Position numbers and translations under genes: made by a program. From Mesorhizobium xinjiangense (lineage in GTDB: Bacteria; Pseudomonadota; Alphaproteobacteria; Rhizobiales; Rhizobiaceae): 64,000 nt of DNA. The stretch's first letter is position 1. The number at the start of each line of letters is the position of its first letter. The notes beneath the pieces were generated by a model, which was not told the DNA's origin, made no database searches, and worked only from the letters and a program-made list of their open reading frames with translations. Shown piece by piece: positions 1-8,638 of this stretch. The stretch covers positions 1-64,000 of the forward strand of contig NZ_WOAC01000027.1 in assembly GCF_009749525.1 (NCBI RefSeq), read 5' to 3'.

Positions 1-85
1 CATCGCAAGGATCACGTAAAGACACGCCAGAAAACGCCCATCAAAGAAATGCCGGCAAAATTGGCGGCTTCTTCAGCAACCTGCT
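1..85. other. Window-edge sequence left of the IS630 relic
   Basis: Short edge segment. Two frames are open, but neither gives a recognisable protein. The IS630-type element probably begins near position 86, just after the in-frame TAG of one of these frames. It may be the tail of a gene interrupted by the element. No function is assigned. Confidence 0.3.
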
Positions 86-177
86 AGAGCGTTTTGAACG
101 GAACCTGACTCGCTGATGGGGTTCCCGAGCGCTGCGAATTCTGATTCACGTCTACCTGTTGCGACACGGAGGCGAAG

Positions 178-811
178 ATGGCAGCAGCGTTGGGCGTTGA
201 CCTGCGGTGGCGGGTTGTTCGGGCGATGGAGGCGGAAGGTCTGTCGATCCGCGAGGCGGGGCGTCGGTTCTGTATTGGTGAGAGCACGGCGGGCCGCTGG
301 CACCGGCTCTGGCGCGCCCGCGGCGATGTTGCTCCGGGGCGCAAAGGCAATCCAGGTCGCTCGCGCCTGGACAGTCATGCCGCTTTCCTTCTCGCGATGA
401 TCGAAGAAGGCGGCAAGGACATCACGCTGGCGGAGATGGCCGAGCGGTTGCAGGTCGAACATGGCGAGACGGTCGATCCGTCGACGATCCATAACTGGCT
501 GAAAAAACGCGGCATCACGTTTAAAAATAGACGGGCCATGCAGCCGAACAGGCACGCGAAGATGTCGCCGCCGCCCGACAATCCTGGTTCGACGGCCAGC
601 CCGATCTCGATCCCGAGAAGCTGATCTTCATAGACGAAACCGGGGCCTCCACGAAGATGGCACGTTTGCGCGGCCGCGCCCCAAGGGGCGAGCGCTGCTG
701 TGCCAGTGTCCCCCATGGCCACTGGAAGACCACGACATTCACCGGCGCGCTGCGCCTGTCGGGCCTGACCGCTCCCATGGTGCTTGACGGGGCGATGAAT
801 GGAACTGCCTT
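178..811 (+). pseudogene. IS630-family transposase, frameshifted and 3'-truncated
   Basis: The first frame (178-624) encodes the helix-turn-helix half of an IS630-type transposase, including a WLKKRGITFK stretch. Homology then continues in another frame from about 545, with the catalytic-domain start FIDETGAST and later TTTFTGALRLSG and LDGAMNGTAF. The shift occurs around an A5 run near 530. The downstream protein stops matching a transposase at about 811, before the second catalytic Asp and the Glu, and runs into an unrelated small gene. The copy therefore cannot encode an active DDE transposase. Some IS630 elements use programmed frameshifting, but the shifted frame has a TAG next to the A run, so a disabling mutation is more likely. 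Confidence 0.8.
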
Positions 812-869
812 CGACAAGATGGCACGGATCATCCGAGGGCCGTCTCGAATCGGCGCGTCATTGCACGCT

Positions 870-1142
870 ATGATCGTTCCCATGAAGCTGATGCGCGCCG
901 AAGATATTCCGGCCTTTATCCAAGATGTCATCGCCACAGGCTGCGACGTCTGCGCGATCGGACACACCATGTATGTGATCGGCGACACCGACCTTCCCGA
1001 GGCCGAATACAAGGTTGCCGAGCCAAAGCTGCGGCGCATATGCCAGGCATACGGCGAACGTGACCATCTCCTGCCGCAAATCGTTGCCTACCTGCGGTCG
1101 ATCGGCCGCTATGTCGATTTCGATGAACGGGCGATGCATTGA
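870..1142 (+). CDS. Small hypothetical protein coupled to an XRE regulator
   Basis: A 90-residue soluble protein of unknown function, containing ATGCDVCAIG and ending RYVDFDERAMH. The frame is open further upstream, but that part derives from the IS630 relic. The start is placed at the first Met after the relic (870), with a second Met at 882. Its stop overlaps the start of the next gene (TTGA, 1139-1142), so the two are probably translationally coupled. A small gene followed by an XRE gene is a common layout for reverse-order (HigBA-like) toxin-antitoxin pairs, but no toxin family is recognised here. Confidence 0.6.
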   Translation: MIVPMKLMRAEDIPAFIQDVIATGCDVCAIGHTMYVIGDTDLPEAEYKVAEPKLRRICQAYGERDHLLPQIVAYLRSIGRYVDFDERAMH

Positions 1143-1426
1143 CAAACAACCACGAGGACATGGCCGACATCATCCGCGCCCGCGACATCAAGGCGAACGG
1201 CGGCGAGTCCATCCCTGCCGATGTTGTGAAGGCCATCATTGCCGGTGAGCATCCCGTGTGCGCGTTCCGCAAGCTGCGCGGCCTGACTATGCAGGAACTT
1301 GCCGACAAGGCGGGCGTCAGCCAGCCTGCGATTGCCGGCATCGAAAGCAGGCGCCGCAACGGCCGACACGACACAATGAAGGCGATCGCGGCGGCGCTTG
1401 GTGTCGGCCTAGACGACATCGTGTGA
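1139..1426 (+). CDS. XRE-family helix-turn-helix protein
   Basis: 95 residues from a TTG start; an alternative ATG lies at 1160. A Cro/CI-type HTH occupies about residues 42-90: LRGLTMQELADKAGVSQ, AIAGIESRRR, then TMKAIAAALGV. These single-domain proteins bind operator DNA and often act as antitoxins or autoregulators. The overlap with the upstream small gene suggests a two-gene operon, and the protein probably represses it. The target is unknown. Confidence 0.75.
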   Translation: MTNNHEDMADIIRARDIKANGGESIPADVVKAIIAGEHPVCAFRKLRGLTMQELADKAGVSQPAIAGIESRRRNGRHDTMKAIAAALGVGLDDIV

Positions 1427-1502
1427 GGGTGCGCTAGGCGGCATCGGAAAGCGCGCCAAGGCGAGCGCACCGACATTGAACCTTCTGCAAATTTGCATAA
1501 GG

Positions 1503-1640
1503 TTAGCCAGGATAAAGCAGCCGAGATGCTCAACGTGTCACCGCGCACCGTCGCCACAGCATCCACCGTAATGCCACACCCGAATTGGTCGCCGCCGTCG
1601 ATAACGGCAAGGTCAAGGTGAGCGCGGCTGACGGGCTGCC
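1503..1640 (+). pseudogene. Decayed ParB-like/plasmid-phage HTH protein fragment
   Basis: Frame one reads VSQDKAAEMLNVSPRTVATA and a -1 shift then gives TPELVAAVDNGKVKVSAADG. Together these match the HTH part of ParB-like proteins found in phages and plasmids (AAEMLNVSPR, then PELV..V..GKVSVSAA). No start, no intact C-terminus and a frameshift: a relic only. It fits the mobile-element character of this end. Confidence 0.5.
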
Positions 1641-1778
1641 AATTGGAAGGGCAGCCCGGATGTCGTCGCACCGAAAGCCGCCCATCACCCACATACCGCG
1701 CGCTTAGCGGCGCTGGGCGAACCCCATACATGGTGTCACGCACGCTAGAGCGCAAGACGCACAAAGGCAGCCAACCGC

Positions 1779-2372
1779 TCACTGCGCCGGCATTGCAGGT
1801 TCATCAGTAGGCGTAGTTGACCCGGTCGTCGCCGGATCGGTCGCCTCTGCCTCCGCAGCCGCCTTTTCGGCTGCTACCGTCTCCTCGGCCTTCGAGATAT
1901 CCTCGGCCGTAGCCGGTACAGGTTCGCTCACATCGGCATCGGCAGGCATCGGCACGAATGCGGTGCGATCGAAGTCGGGCAACGCTTTGAGCGCCTCCGC
2001 GTTTGTTTCGACTATCATGTAGCGATTGCCCTCGACCTCCAGCCAATTCACGAGATCATACTCGATGGCGACATCCTTCCGGCCAATCCCGAGGAAGCCG
2101 CCGACGCCGATCACGACGGCCTGCAACTCGCCTTCCGGTGAGATTACAATGTCACTAACCTTCCCGATGTTCTCAGCGCTCTCGCCGGGGCCGCTAAGCA
2201 CCGACTTGCCGATGATATTGCTGGCCAGGTTGCCCTTGGCCTTCACGACCATGGGCACCTCAATAGGCTGCTGCGCGGTGGGATCGGTCGGTGTGGGATA
2301 TGTTGTCTGCGCGATGGCGCCGGTCGCCATCAGTGCCGCGACGGCTGTTGCTGCGAAAAGTTTGCGGAACAT
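1779..2372 (-). CDS. PRC-barrel domain exported protein
   Basis: 197 residues. The ATG at 2372 is chosen because it follows an AAGGAGGTG ribosome-binding site and begins a signal peptide (MFRKLFAATAVAALMATGAIAQ). The PRC-barrel domain spans about residues 40-130, with IGKVSDIVISPEGELQAVVIGVGGFLGIG and KDVAIEYDLVNWL. The C-terminus is an acidic, Ala/Glu/Thr-rich low-complexity tail. PRC-barrel proteins with signal peptides are common in Rhizobiales and are linked to stress or envelope functions, but the exact role is not known. It stands alone between mobile-element relics and small membrane genes. Confidence 0.85.
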   Translation of the reverse strand: MFRKLFAATAVAALMATGAIAQTTYPTPTDPTAQQPIEVPMVVKAKGNLASNIIGKSVLSGPGESAENIGKVSDIVISPEGELQAVVIGVGGFLGIGRKDVAIEYDLVNWLEVEGNRYMIVETNAEALKALPDFDRTAFVPMPADADVSEPVPATAEDISKAEETVAAEKAAAEAEATDPATTGSTTPTDEPAMPAQ

Positions 2373-2518
2373 AACAACACCTCCTTCGCTGTTGTCACGC
2401 GATGCCCCCCGGCCGCTTGCATCGCCGTGCAGACGACGCACAGACCCCCCGTAACGAATAAATGCGCTTCGCCGGGATTAGTTCCCGAAATTCCGACACA
2501 CCTTTCACGGCGAGTCCG

Positions 2519-2593
2519 TCAAACAAATAGGAACGCAATGACCAAGACTACAAGAATTACAGCCAGTGCGATTATCCATGTTCGCATGTCCAT
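2519..2593 (-). CDS. 24-residue single-pass membrane peptide
   Basis: A very short gene with an AGGGAGGAAACGCC leader ending at ATG 2593. It encodes MDMRTW followed by about 17 purely hydrophobic residues and then TGA. The clear ribosome-binding site and an uninterrupted transmembrane segment support a real microprotein. The function is unknown. It lies about 145 bp upstream of the PRC-barrel gene on the same strand, so both could come from one transcript. Confidence 0.5.
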   Translation of the reverse strand: MDMRTWIIALAVILVVLVIAFLFV

Positions 2594-2739
2594 GGCGTTT
2601 CCTCCCTGATGCTCGTTGCTAGGCTAATTTAGCACAGATACGGTATCGGCGCAGCTTGCGCGATGCCGTAGAGCCAAGTCCAATTGCGGCCGGCACCCGC
2701 CCATTGTATTCAGTGCGCCGAACGCACCAAGGATGAATC

Positions 2740-2919
2740 ATGCGCCTGGTATTGACAGCAGCCGCGATCTCGATCTTTACGGCGCTGCCGCTGTTTGTAG
2801 GCCTGCTTTTGGGACGCGATATGGCGGGCGCTGGAGTCTTCTTCGCCGCAGGTCAAGTCGTTGCTGCCGCGATGTGTCTGCCGCACCTCGCCAAGGTGCT
2901 GCGCCGTCGTCGGAAATGA
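2740..2919 (+). CDS. Small two-segment membrane protein
   Basis: 59 residues: MRLVLTAAAISIFTALPLF begins a first hydrophobic helix, a short loop with GRD follows, then a second Ala-rich hydrophobic segment and the basic tail LRRRRK. AAGGA lies seven bases before the ATG, and a terminator-like hairpin follows the stop at once, which supports a real monocistronic gene. No family is recognised. Confidence 0.6.
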   Translation: MRLVLTAAAISIFTALPLFVGLLLGRDMAGAGVFFAAGQVVAAAMCLPHLAKVLRRRRK

Positions 2920-2920
2920 A

Positions 2921-2947
2921 AAAGCCCGCTCTCGCCAACGGGCTTTC
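2921..2947 (+). terminator. Rho-independent-like hairpin after the small membrane gene
   Basis: AAAGCCCG at 2921-2928 pairs perfectly with CGGGCTTT at 2940-2947 around an 11-base loop. It starts directly after the TGA of the 2740-2919 gene. The short T-rich end (CTTTCTT) is weak but consistent with a terminator. Confidence 0.65.
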
Positions 2948-3229
2948 TTGATTGTGCCACCGACCGGCGATGCGGCAATGGGTTTCGGCCCGACGGTGGC
3001 CTCCCGCACGGGCTGGTGTGAGTCCAGGGGTTGAAGCGCATTAGCGCCGTCTGTTCGAGCACCACCCGTGAAAGGGGAACAACGACCCCCAAAATGACAT
3101 TCATTGGTCTGCTCTCAATGGTAGCTCAGTAGCAACAAGCAGTCACAGGACCATGGAACCTGCCTGACCAGCAAATACCCACAATAGAGACAGGAGCATG
3201 ACCAAGGAACGATAAAGCATTATCTTTCG

Positions 3230-3649
3230 CTACTGGCGCACTCCTGGGGCATTGTCCAAAGCCGCCATCAGTTCCTCCGGGGATTCGGCCGAGCGGAAGG
3301 CGCGTGCTACTTTGTCTTTTCGTAATTCCTTGACGATGCTGGCGATCGTGGACAGGTCCTCAGACGTGCCATCCGGGGACAGGAACGCAATCACAATGTC
3401 GACGTCGATGCCGTCCGGAGAAGGAAAGCATCCGGGGTCTTGAAGCACCACCGCCGCTGCGGCCGGCGATTGTAGGCAGCCGGCTTTGCCGTGTGGCAGC
3501 GCAATCCCCTTGCCGATAGCGCTGGAACCCAGCTTCTCCCGCGCCAGGAGCGGTTTAGCGTATAGCGCAGGTGTTGCCGGGCCCTTTTGCGTGACAACTG
3601 CGACCAGGTGCGTCTCTGAAGATGATGGCGCTTGCCCGATGATTGCCAA
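3230..3649 (-). CDS. PTS IIA type-2 (EIIA-Ntr/PtsN-like) protein
   Basis: 139 residues forming a single PTS EIIA type-2 domain. The active-site motif IGKGIALPHGK places the phosphorylatable His at residue 53, and the family block VIAFLSPDG and the C-terminal helices are present. PtsN-like proteins receive phosphate from NPr and regulate potassium, nitrogen and stress systems rather than importing sugar. No IIB or IIC gene is nearby, so a regulatory role is more likely than transport. The sequence departs from housekeeping PtsN (no clear RE..GT block), so this is an accessory paralogue. Confidence 0.8.
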   Translation of the reverse strand: MAIIGQAPSSSETHLVAVVTQKGPATPALYAKPLLAREKLGSSAIGKGIALPHGKAGCLQSPAAAAVVLQDPGCFPSPDGIDVDIVIAFLSPDGTSEDLSTIASIVKELRKDKVARAFRSAESPEELMAALDNAPGVRQ

Positions 3650-3705
3650 AATGCCGACCGAGGGTGCGGCAATTATTACGCTGACCGCAATACGGGGGTT
3701 TCAGA

Positions 3706-4326
3706 ATGAACAGTGAAACTGCAAACGCGATGTCTTCCTATCAGACATCGCGACGGATCGTGCTGGGTGCGATCATCGCACTGATCTGCCTTTTTCTGGT
3801 GTTCGGTGGCTCGCTGCAAAGCGAACTCATGCACGAGCGCATTGAAGCGCACGGTATCGCTCTGATCCTGATCGGGATTGGCGGACGGCTGTGGTCGACG
3901 CTCTATATTGGCGGCCGGAAATCGGCCGAGGTGGTGTCGACTGGCCCCTATTCGGTCATGCGCAACCCACTCTATTTCTTCTCGAGCATAGCGGCCATGG
4001 GCATCGGTGCACAGACCGGCAGCCTTGTCTACACGGTGATAATGCCGGTGTTGTGCGCCCTCGCCTTTCATTTCGTGACGCTGCGCGAAGAGCGCTATCT
4101 GAGGGCCACACTTGGCGCCCCTTATGAGGCCTATCTGGCGCGTGTGCCGCGCTTCTGTCCCAAACCGTGGCTCTTCAGAGACGATACCGAGGTTACCTTC
4201 AAGCCGCGCCTTCTCAACCGGACGCTGCTCGACGGCCTGGTCTTCCTCGTTTCGATACCATTCTTTGAACTGATAGAGGAAGGACAGGAGGTCGGCTGGA
4301 TACCGGTGCTGTTCTGGGTCCATTGA
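3706..4326 (+). CDS. Isoprenylcysteine carboxyl methyltransferase-like membrane protein
   Basis: 206 residues with hydrophobic segments near 18-36, 48-68 and 95-125. The SAM-binding signature of the ICMT/PEMT-like family is present: STGPYSVMRNPLYFF, then LREERYLRATLGAPYEAYLARVPRF. Bacterial members methylate unknown small molecules or lipids at the membrane. It is divergent from the PTS IIA gene with only 56 bp between the starts. The C-terminal part beyond about 165 is longer than in minimal family members. Confidence 0.85.
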   Translation: MNSETANAMSSYQTSRRIVLGAIIALICLFLVFGGSLQSELMHERIEAHGIALILIGIGGRLWSTLYIGGRKSAEVVSTGPYSVMRNPLYFFSSIAAMGIGAQTGSLVYTVIMPVLCALAFHFVTLREERYLRATLGAPYEAYLARVPRFCPKPWLFRDDTEVTFKPRLLNRTLLDGLVFLVSIPFFELIEEGQEVGWIPVLFWVH

Positions 4327-4573
4327 TCGGGCGCGGCCCGTTTTGCGCGCATCGACTTCGCTGGGTGATAGGTTACAAGGCCGAAAGGAATGGTGGTGAA
4401 GGGATGACAAGAAGCTTCGGGAGCCCGAGTTTCAAGGGCGCGGCAGGGATGCGGTGGAGCGGGCGACTGTGACAATGACCGGAACGGGGGCGCTAAGCTG
4501 CCGGTAGGAAACGTGCAAAGCAACTCATTCATCGGGCGACCAAAGGGCGGAGCCGGAGCTCCGCCCGAGCCGC

Positions 4574-5149
4574 TCAGCCAAGAGCGGCCATCTGCATTTC
4601 GGCTGCCTTGCGATCGACGGTCTGGCCGGGATTTTCGACGTGGCGTTCGAAGGGCTTCCAAGCTTCGCCGACGACCTCTTCGTAGGCGGCCACCACGCCT
4701 TCGGCGGCGCAGCGGAGTGCACGGGCCTGAATGCCCATGTCGGCAGCGAACTCGCGCTTGCGCTGGGTCGTGCTGTCGAAACCGACAGGACCGTCGCGGT
4801 CGTCGTTAGCGTTTCTGGCCGTGGCGTCGCGGGCTTCCGAGACCGCCCGGGAATAGAACTGACCGGCGCCGTGGGCTGAGCCGACATAGGAGCCGACGAT
4901 CCGCTGGAGATGGATCTGCATGGCCCGTTCGCCGAGGCCCTCATTCAAGGAGTCGGCCGTGTCGATGATGATCTTTCGATGGAGATCGCGGATCCCGTCG
5001 CTGTCGATGACGGGGAGACCGAAGCTTTCGGAAATGAGCGATGCCTGGGCGCTGTCGGGACAGGCGAGGCGGACCATTTCGAGGGAAGCGCCCTTGCGGA
5101 GCTGGACGACCTTGCTGGATTGACGGCTGGAGCGAGCGGTTCTGGTCAT
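4574..5149 (-). CDS. Hypothetical protein (unknown family)
   Basis: 191 residues. A basic, Ser/Arg-rich N-terminus is followed by a helical region with SLNEGLGERAMQIHLQRIVGSY and, later, GVVAAYEEVVGEAWKPF. No signal peptide or transmembrane segment. It resembles uncharacterised proteins carried on alphaproteobacterial integrative elements, but that is an impression and no function can be given. An ISNCY-type element lies immediately upstream, so its promoter region may have been altered. Confidence 0.6.
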   Translation of the reverse strand: MTRTARSSRQSSKVVQLRKGASLEMVRLACPDSAQASLISESFGLPVIDSDGIRDLHRKIIIDTADSLNEGLGERAMQIHLQRIVGSYVGSAHGAGQFYSRAVSEARDATARNANDDRDGPVGFDSTTQRKREFAADMGIQARALRCAAEGVVAAYEEVVGEAWKPFERHVENPGQTVDRKAAEMQMAALG

Positions 5150-5318
5150 GTGAGATTCCTTTCCTTCACGGTCTAGCTAGTGCCCGTCCATAAACGGTAA
5201 ACTGCTGAAATTATTGTAGGAATCGCGATGTTTCCGCGAGTAAAGCCCGGCGGCTTCAGGTACACTTTAGATCAAGCTACTGATTCTAAAGGGAAACCCG
5301 TAACCGCCGGAGCCGACA

Positions 5319-6255
5319 ATGCGCCAAGAACGCACCGTCCAGGCCAGCCTATTCGATCTTTTCGCCGAACACGAGATCGGTCGTGAACTGAAGGCGATGT
5401 CGCAATGGCTGGACGAGCACCGCGATCTCTTGAACCTGGTGGCGCGGGACCTGCGCCGCCACGGCGTCAAGGAGACCGGGCGGCAGGGCCTGCCGGCGGA
5501 GGCGGTGCTGCGCTGCGCGCTGCTCAAGCAGCATCGCCAGCTGAGCTACGAGGAACTGGCGTTCCATCTCGAAGACTCGGCCTCGTTCCGGGCCTTTGCC
5601 CGGCTGCCATGGGGATGGAGCCCGAAAAAGTCGGTCTTGCACAAGACAATCAGCGCAATCCGGGCGCAAACTTGGGAAGAGCTCAACAGGGTGCTGCTGG
5701 CCAGCGCCCGGCAGGATAAGCTGGAAAACGGCCAGGTTGTGCGTGTGGACAGCACCGTCACCGCCGCACTGATCCACGAGCCGAGCGACAGCAGCCTGTT
5801 GTGGGACTGCATGCGGGTGATGGTGCGCTTGTTGCAGCAGGCGGATGCACTGGGTGGCACTTTCCCATGGCACGATCACTGCCGCGCGGCGAAGAAGCGG
5901 TCCCGGACGATCGAATATGGCCGCGGCCGCCCCAAACGGGTCAAACTCTACCGCGAACTGCTCAAGATCACGCGCACAACCTTGAGCTATCTGCAGCAGG
6001 CGAGTGAACAGTTGCCCCTGGCGGCGGGTCCGGCCGGCGAACTGTGGCAGACCCAGGTCCGCCACTACCGGCCGCTGGTCGAGCAGATCATCGTCCAAAC
6101 CGAACGGCGGGTCCTGACCGGCGAGTCGGTGCCCGCCGGCGAGAAGCTGGTCAGCCTGTTCGAGCCGCATGCCGACATCATCGTCAAGGGGAGCCGTGAC
6201 GTCGACTACGGCCACAAACTCAATCTGACCACCGGCAGAAGCGGGCTGATCCTCG
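5319..6255 (+). pseudogene. ISNCY-family transposase, 3'-truncated
   Basis: It begins MRQERTVQASLFDLFAEHEIG, the typical N-terminus of ISNCY-type transposases, and continues with RQLSYEELAFHLEDS, VRVDSTVTAALIHEPSDSSLLWD and GSRDVDYGHKLNLTTGRSGLILD. Similarity stops at about residue 312, before the final acidic catalytic region; the remaining frame is unrelated sequence. The element is therefore broken at about 6255. The 170 bp upstream of the start probably contain its left end. Confidence 0.8.
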
Positions 6256-6419
6256 ACCCGGGACCGCGCGCCCGTCATCCCGAGAGGCTGGACACACCGG
6301 CATCTTGCGGCCGAACACTGCTGTCCTCGCTTCTCTTCCTGACGATGGCGGTCGCACACGCCCGACGAGCGAGCTCGACAAGGCATCGATCGCGTCAGTT
6401 CCTTCGACATCTGCAGGTA

Positions 6420-6737
6420 TCAGCCAACAGGCGCCTTGCGTGCGCGATCGGTGCCTGGACGGGCGGATCCGGGTCGTTGTTCCGCGCTTGGCTCTCGCGG
6501 GGTGTTCCATTCGGGAAACGGCGTTGCTCCTGGCATATAGTCGGCCGGAATCAAGACAGGCGCCATCGAGGCGGCGAGGTCCTCGCCGGCGACGGCCCAA
6601 TCGACTATTGTGCCGACCGCCGGAACAGCCGGTGCACAACGGTCGAGGTGGTTCTCCAAAGCAGCCGCGACAGCCGAACGGGGACTGGCGGCTTGCGTAT
6701 CGACGAGGATGTATACCGCGACGAGATAGGTGGTCAT
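6420..6737 (-). CDS. Small hypothetical protein, downstream of a coupled pair
   Basis: 105 residues starting MTTYLVAVYILVDTQAASP. It has a beta-strand-like N-terminal half with TIVDWAVAG and a Pro/Arg-rich tail. Its ATG overlaps the stop of the upstream small gene (ATGA, 6734-6737), a classical coupling arrangement that supports both genes. No family is recognised. It lies between the broken ISNCY and the IS110 element, so it may be a host or plasmid fragment. Confidence 0.5.
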   Translation of the reverse strand: MTTYLVAVYILVDTQAASPRSAVAAALENHLDRCAPAVPAVGTIVDWAVAGEDLAASMAPVLIPADYMPGATPFPEWNTPREPSAEQRPGSARPGTDRARKAPVG

Positions 6738-6904
6738 CGGTTGGGTCTCCGTGCTGGATAGTTGAAGCGTGGCGCGCGGATCGAGACGAGCACCGCGCGC
6801 TTCCAGGCATCGGCGCGTGTGAAGCGATGGCGATGCCGCGTGTGCCGAAGGCTGGCCAAGGACTTCGAACGAACCATCGCATCCGCCGAGGCCTGGGTCT
6901 TCAT
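6734..6904 (-). CDS. Small basic hypothetical protein
   Basis: 56 residues, strongly basic (HTRHRHRF, RAPRF, ARRPNR), with a plausible ATG at 6904. It is coupled to the next gene through an ATGA overlap. The function is unknown. A basic protein this small could bind nucleic acid, but this is only inference. It may instead be a remnant of a larger gene cut by the IS110 insertion. Confidence 0.4.
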   Translation of the reverse strand: MKTQASADAMVRSKSLASLRHTRHRHRFTRADAWKRAVLVSIRAPRFNYPARRPNR

Positions 6905-6970
6905 CGCAAATATGCGCCTGCTCACCCGCAGGCTCGCAAGGCCTTGAAAACACGACACTCATTTTGATTC

Positions 6971-6999
6971 AGATGGGGTATTCGGCTAGCGCCCCATCT
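6971..6999 (+). other. Stem-loop in the 5' non-coding part of the IS110 element
   Basis: AGATGGGG at 6971-6978 pairs perfectly with CCCCATCT at 6992-6999 around a 13-base loop. It lies about 94 bp before the IS110 transposase start. IS110-group elements are known to encode a structured bridge RNA in a non-coding end, so this hairpin could belong to such an RNA or to the element end. Confidence 0.4.
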
Positions 7000-7092
7000 T
7001 CGACAGCGATGCAGGGAGGTGCTGCGCTTCGAGCTGATGATAGAACGTGGTCTGTGAGCCACAGCCACAAGCATCAGGAAAGGAAGCGCAGC

Positions 7093-8130
7093 ATGAAGCA
7101 CTATATCGGCCTCGATGTTTCGGTGAAAGAGACCGCCGTTTGCATTGTCGATGACACTGGCAGGATCTGCCGGGAATTGAGAGTGGTCAGCCACCCGGAC
7201 GATCTCCTCGCCGTTCTGAAGGATCCTGCCTTGAACATTGAACGGGTCGGCTTGGAGGCGGGGCCCTTATCGCAATGGCTTTTCGAGGGGCTGGCGAGCG
7301 CCGGGTTGCCGGTCATCTGCATCGAGACGCGCCATGTAAAAGCGTTCCTGAAGGCGCAGCCGAACAAGACGGATCGCAATGACGCACGCGGCATTGCGCA
7401 GATGATGCGGGTCAACCTGTATCGCCCGGTGCATGTGAAGACGCTCACGAGCCAGAAGCGGCGGGCACTCTTGACTGCCCGCAAGCTGCTGCAGGGGAAG
7501 GCGATCGCCATCGAGAACGACATCCGCGGTCTTCTACGCAATTTCGGCCTCAAGGTCGGTGTTGTGGGAACGGTGAAGTTCGAGGCGCGTATTCGCGATC
7601 TCGTCGCAGGCATGCCCGATCTCGAAGAGATCATGGCACCATTGCTTGCCGCTCGGCGGAAGCTGCGTGAGGAATTCTCTCACCTGCACCGAAAAGTATT
7701 GACGATCACCAAAGACGATAAAACCTGCAACCGCCTAACAACTATCCCCGGTGTCGGCCCCATCACTGCGCTGGCCTTCACCAGCACCATCGATATTCCG
7801 CAGCGGTTCAGGAACTCGAAGGCTGTTGGACCGATACTGGGGCTGACACCGAAGCTCAATGAGTCGGGAGAAAGCAAGCGTGTTGGATGTGTATCGCTGT
7901 GCGGTGACGCGATGATGCGAACGCTGCTTTATGAAGCCGCCCAAGTGTTGCTGACGCGCGTGACGAAATGGTCATGGCTGAAAGCCTGGGCGATGAACGT
8001 CGCCAAGCGGCGTGGCTTGCGTAAGGCAATCGTCGCACTCGCACGTCGCCTGGCGGTGATCATGCATCGCATGTGGCTGGATGGCACCGAATTCCGCTGG
8101 ACGCGAGAAGCCTCAGCGGCCGCCGTTTGA
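7093..8130 (+). CDS. IS110-family transposase (DEDD recombinase)
   Basis: 345 residues from ATG 7093, after AGGAAGCG. The N-terminal DEDD/RuvC-like domain starts YIGLDVSVKETAVCIVDD and continues GLEAGPLSQWLFEG and NKTDRNDARGIAQMMR, giving the acidic residues. The C-terminal Tnp20-like domain has TTIPGVGPITALAF and the serine-containing LTPKLNESGESKRVG. The length is normal and the frame intact, so the element could be active. IS110 elements lack conventional inverted repeats and use a bridge RNA to pick targets. The left flank holds the broken ISNCY region and the right flank an ABC transporter operon. Confidence 0.93.
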   Translation: MKHYIGLDVSVKETAVCIVDDTGRICRELRVVSHPDDLLAVLKDPALNIERVGLEAGPLSQWLFEGLASAGLPVICIETRHVKAFLKAQPNKTDRNDARGIAQMMRVNLYRPVHVKTLTSQKRRALLTARKLLQGKAIAIENDIRGLLRNFGLKVGVVGTVKFEARIRDLVAGMPDLEEIMAPLLAARRKLREEFSHLHRKVLTITKDDKTCNRLTTIPGVGPITALAFTSTIDIPQRFRNSKAVGPILGLTPKLNESGESKRVGCVSLCGDAMMRTLLYEAAQVLLTRVTKWSWLKAWAMNVAKRRGLRKAIVALARRLAVIMHRMWLDGTEFRWTREASAAAV

Positions 8131-8420
8131 CTGAGAACGCCGCAAAGAAGGGAAACAAAGTTCCGCCAACCGGTGGAAACACGTCCTTCGCAGGACGATG
8201 GATGAGGTGAGTTCGCTTAGTGTCTTGTGCCGATCGCATCGTGCGGTCAGGACGCGATTCAGATTGGGCCACCTCATTCTCCTGGTCCCATGCTGGGAGG
8301 GCAAAACGCCGATCCCGAAGAGAAGCGAGGCCCTGCGGAAGACGCCAAAACTCCGGACACATTGAAAGCTCGAAAGCGCTTGACCTCAACACGCCGAATA
8401 GAGAAGACACTAAGATCGAA
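8131..8420 (+). ncRNA. Candidate 3' non-coding RNA region of the IS110 element
   Basis: About 290 bp with no plausible gene follow the transposase before sequence that looks like ordinary upstream DNA of the next operon. It contains compact hairpins such as GTCCT-TCGC-AGGAC near 8190 and a CCTGGTCCC/GGGAGG pairing near 8281-8300. IS1111-type members of the family carry their guide RNA downstream of the transposase, so this is a reasonable place for one. The boundaries and the RNA itself are inferred. Confidence 0.3.
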
Positions 8421-8638
8421 TCGGGCATTCAGCAGGGTCGCCAATCGCCCTGCCGCAACTCACTGTAATATAATAACTTTTCGATTTCTTGCACAGTCAT
8501 CCAAACTTCATCTCCCTGAAGCGCAATTGACATGTGCGCTCCTTAGACAGGTCTGCGCAACGATCTGGCGACGCAATAAGGACGTGGCGCTGCCCAATGA
8601 TCGTCCCACAACGTCATCCGGAAAGAGGGGTTGGGTTC
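8421..8638. other. Leader region of the peptide ABC operon
   Basis: No gene is seen. An AT-rich stretch near 8465-8500 could hold the promoter for the downstream operon, but no confident -35/-10 pair was identified. The IS110 right end probably lies near 8415. Confidence 0.3.

Noticed and set aside
530-545. Programmed frameshift site in the IS630 transposase
   Set aside because: There is an A5 run, but the shifted frame meets TAG immediately and the gene is also 3'-truncated, so a plain mutation is the simpler explanation.
2853-3104. 83-codon minus-strand frame starting MNVILGVVVP
   Set aside because: It has a hydrophobic start, but no good ribosome-binding site, and it overlaps the terminator and the small membrane gene.
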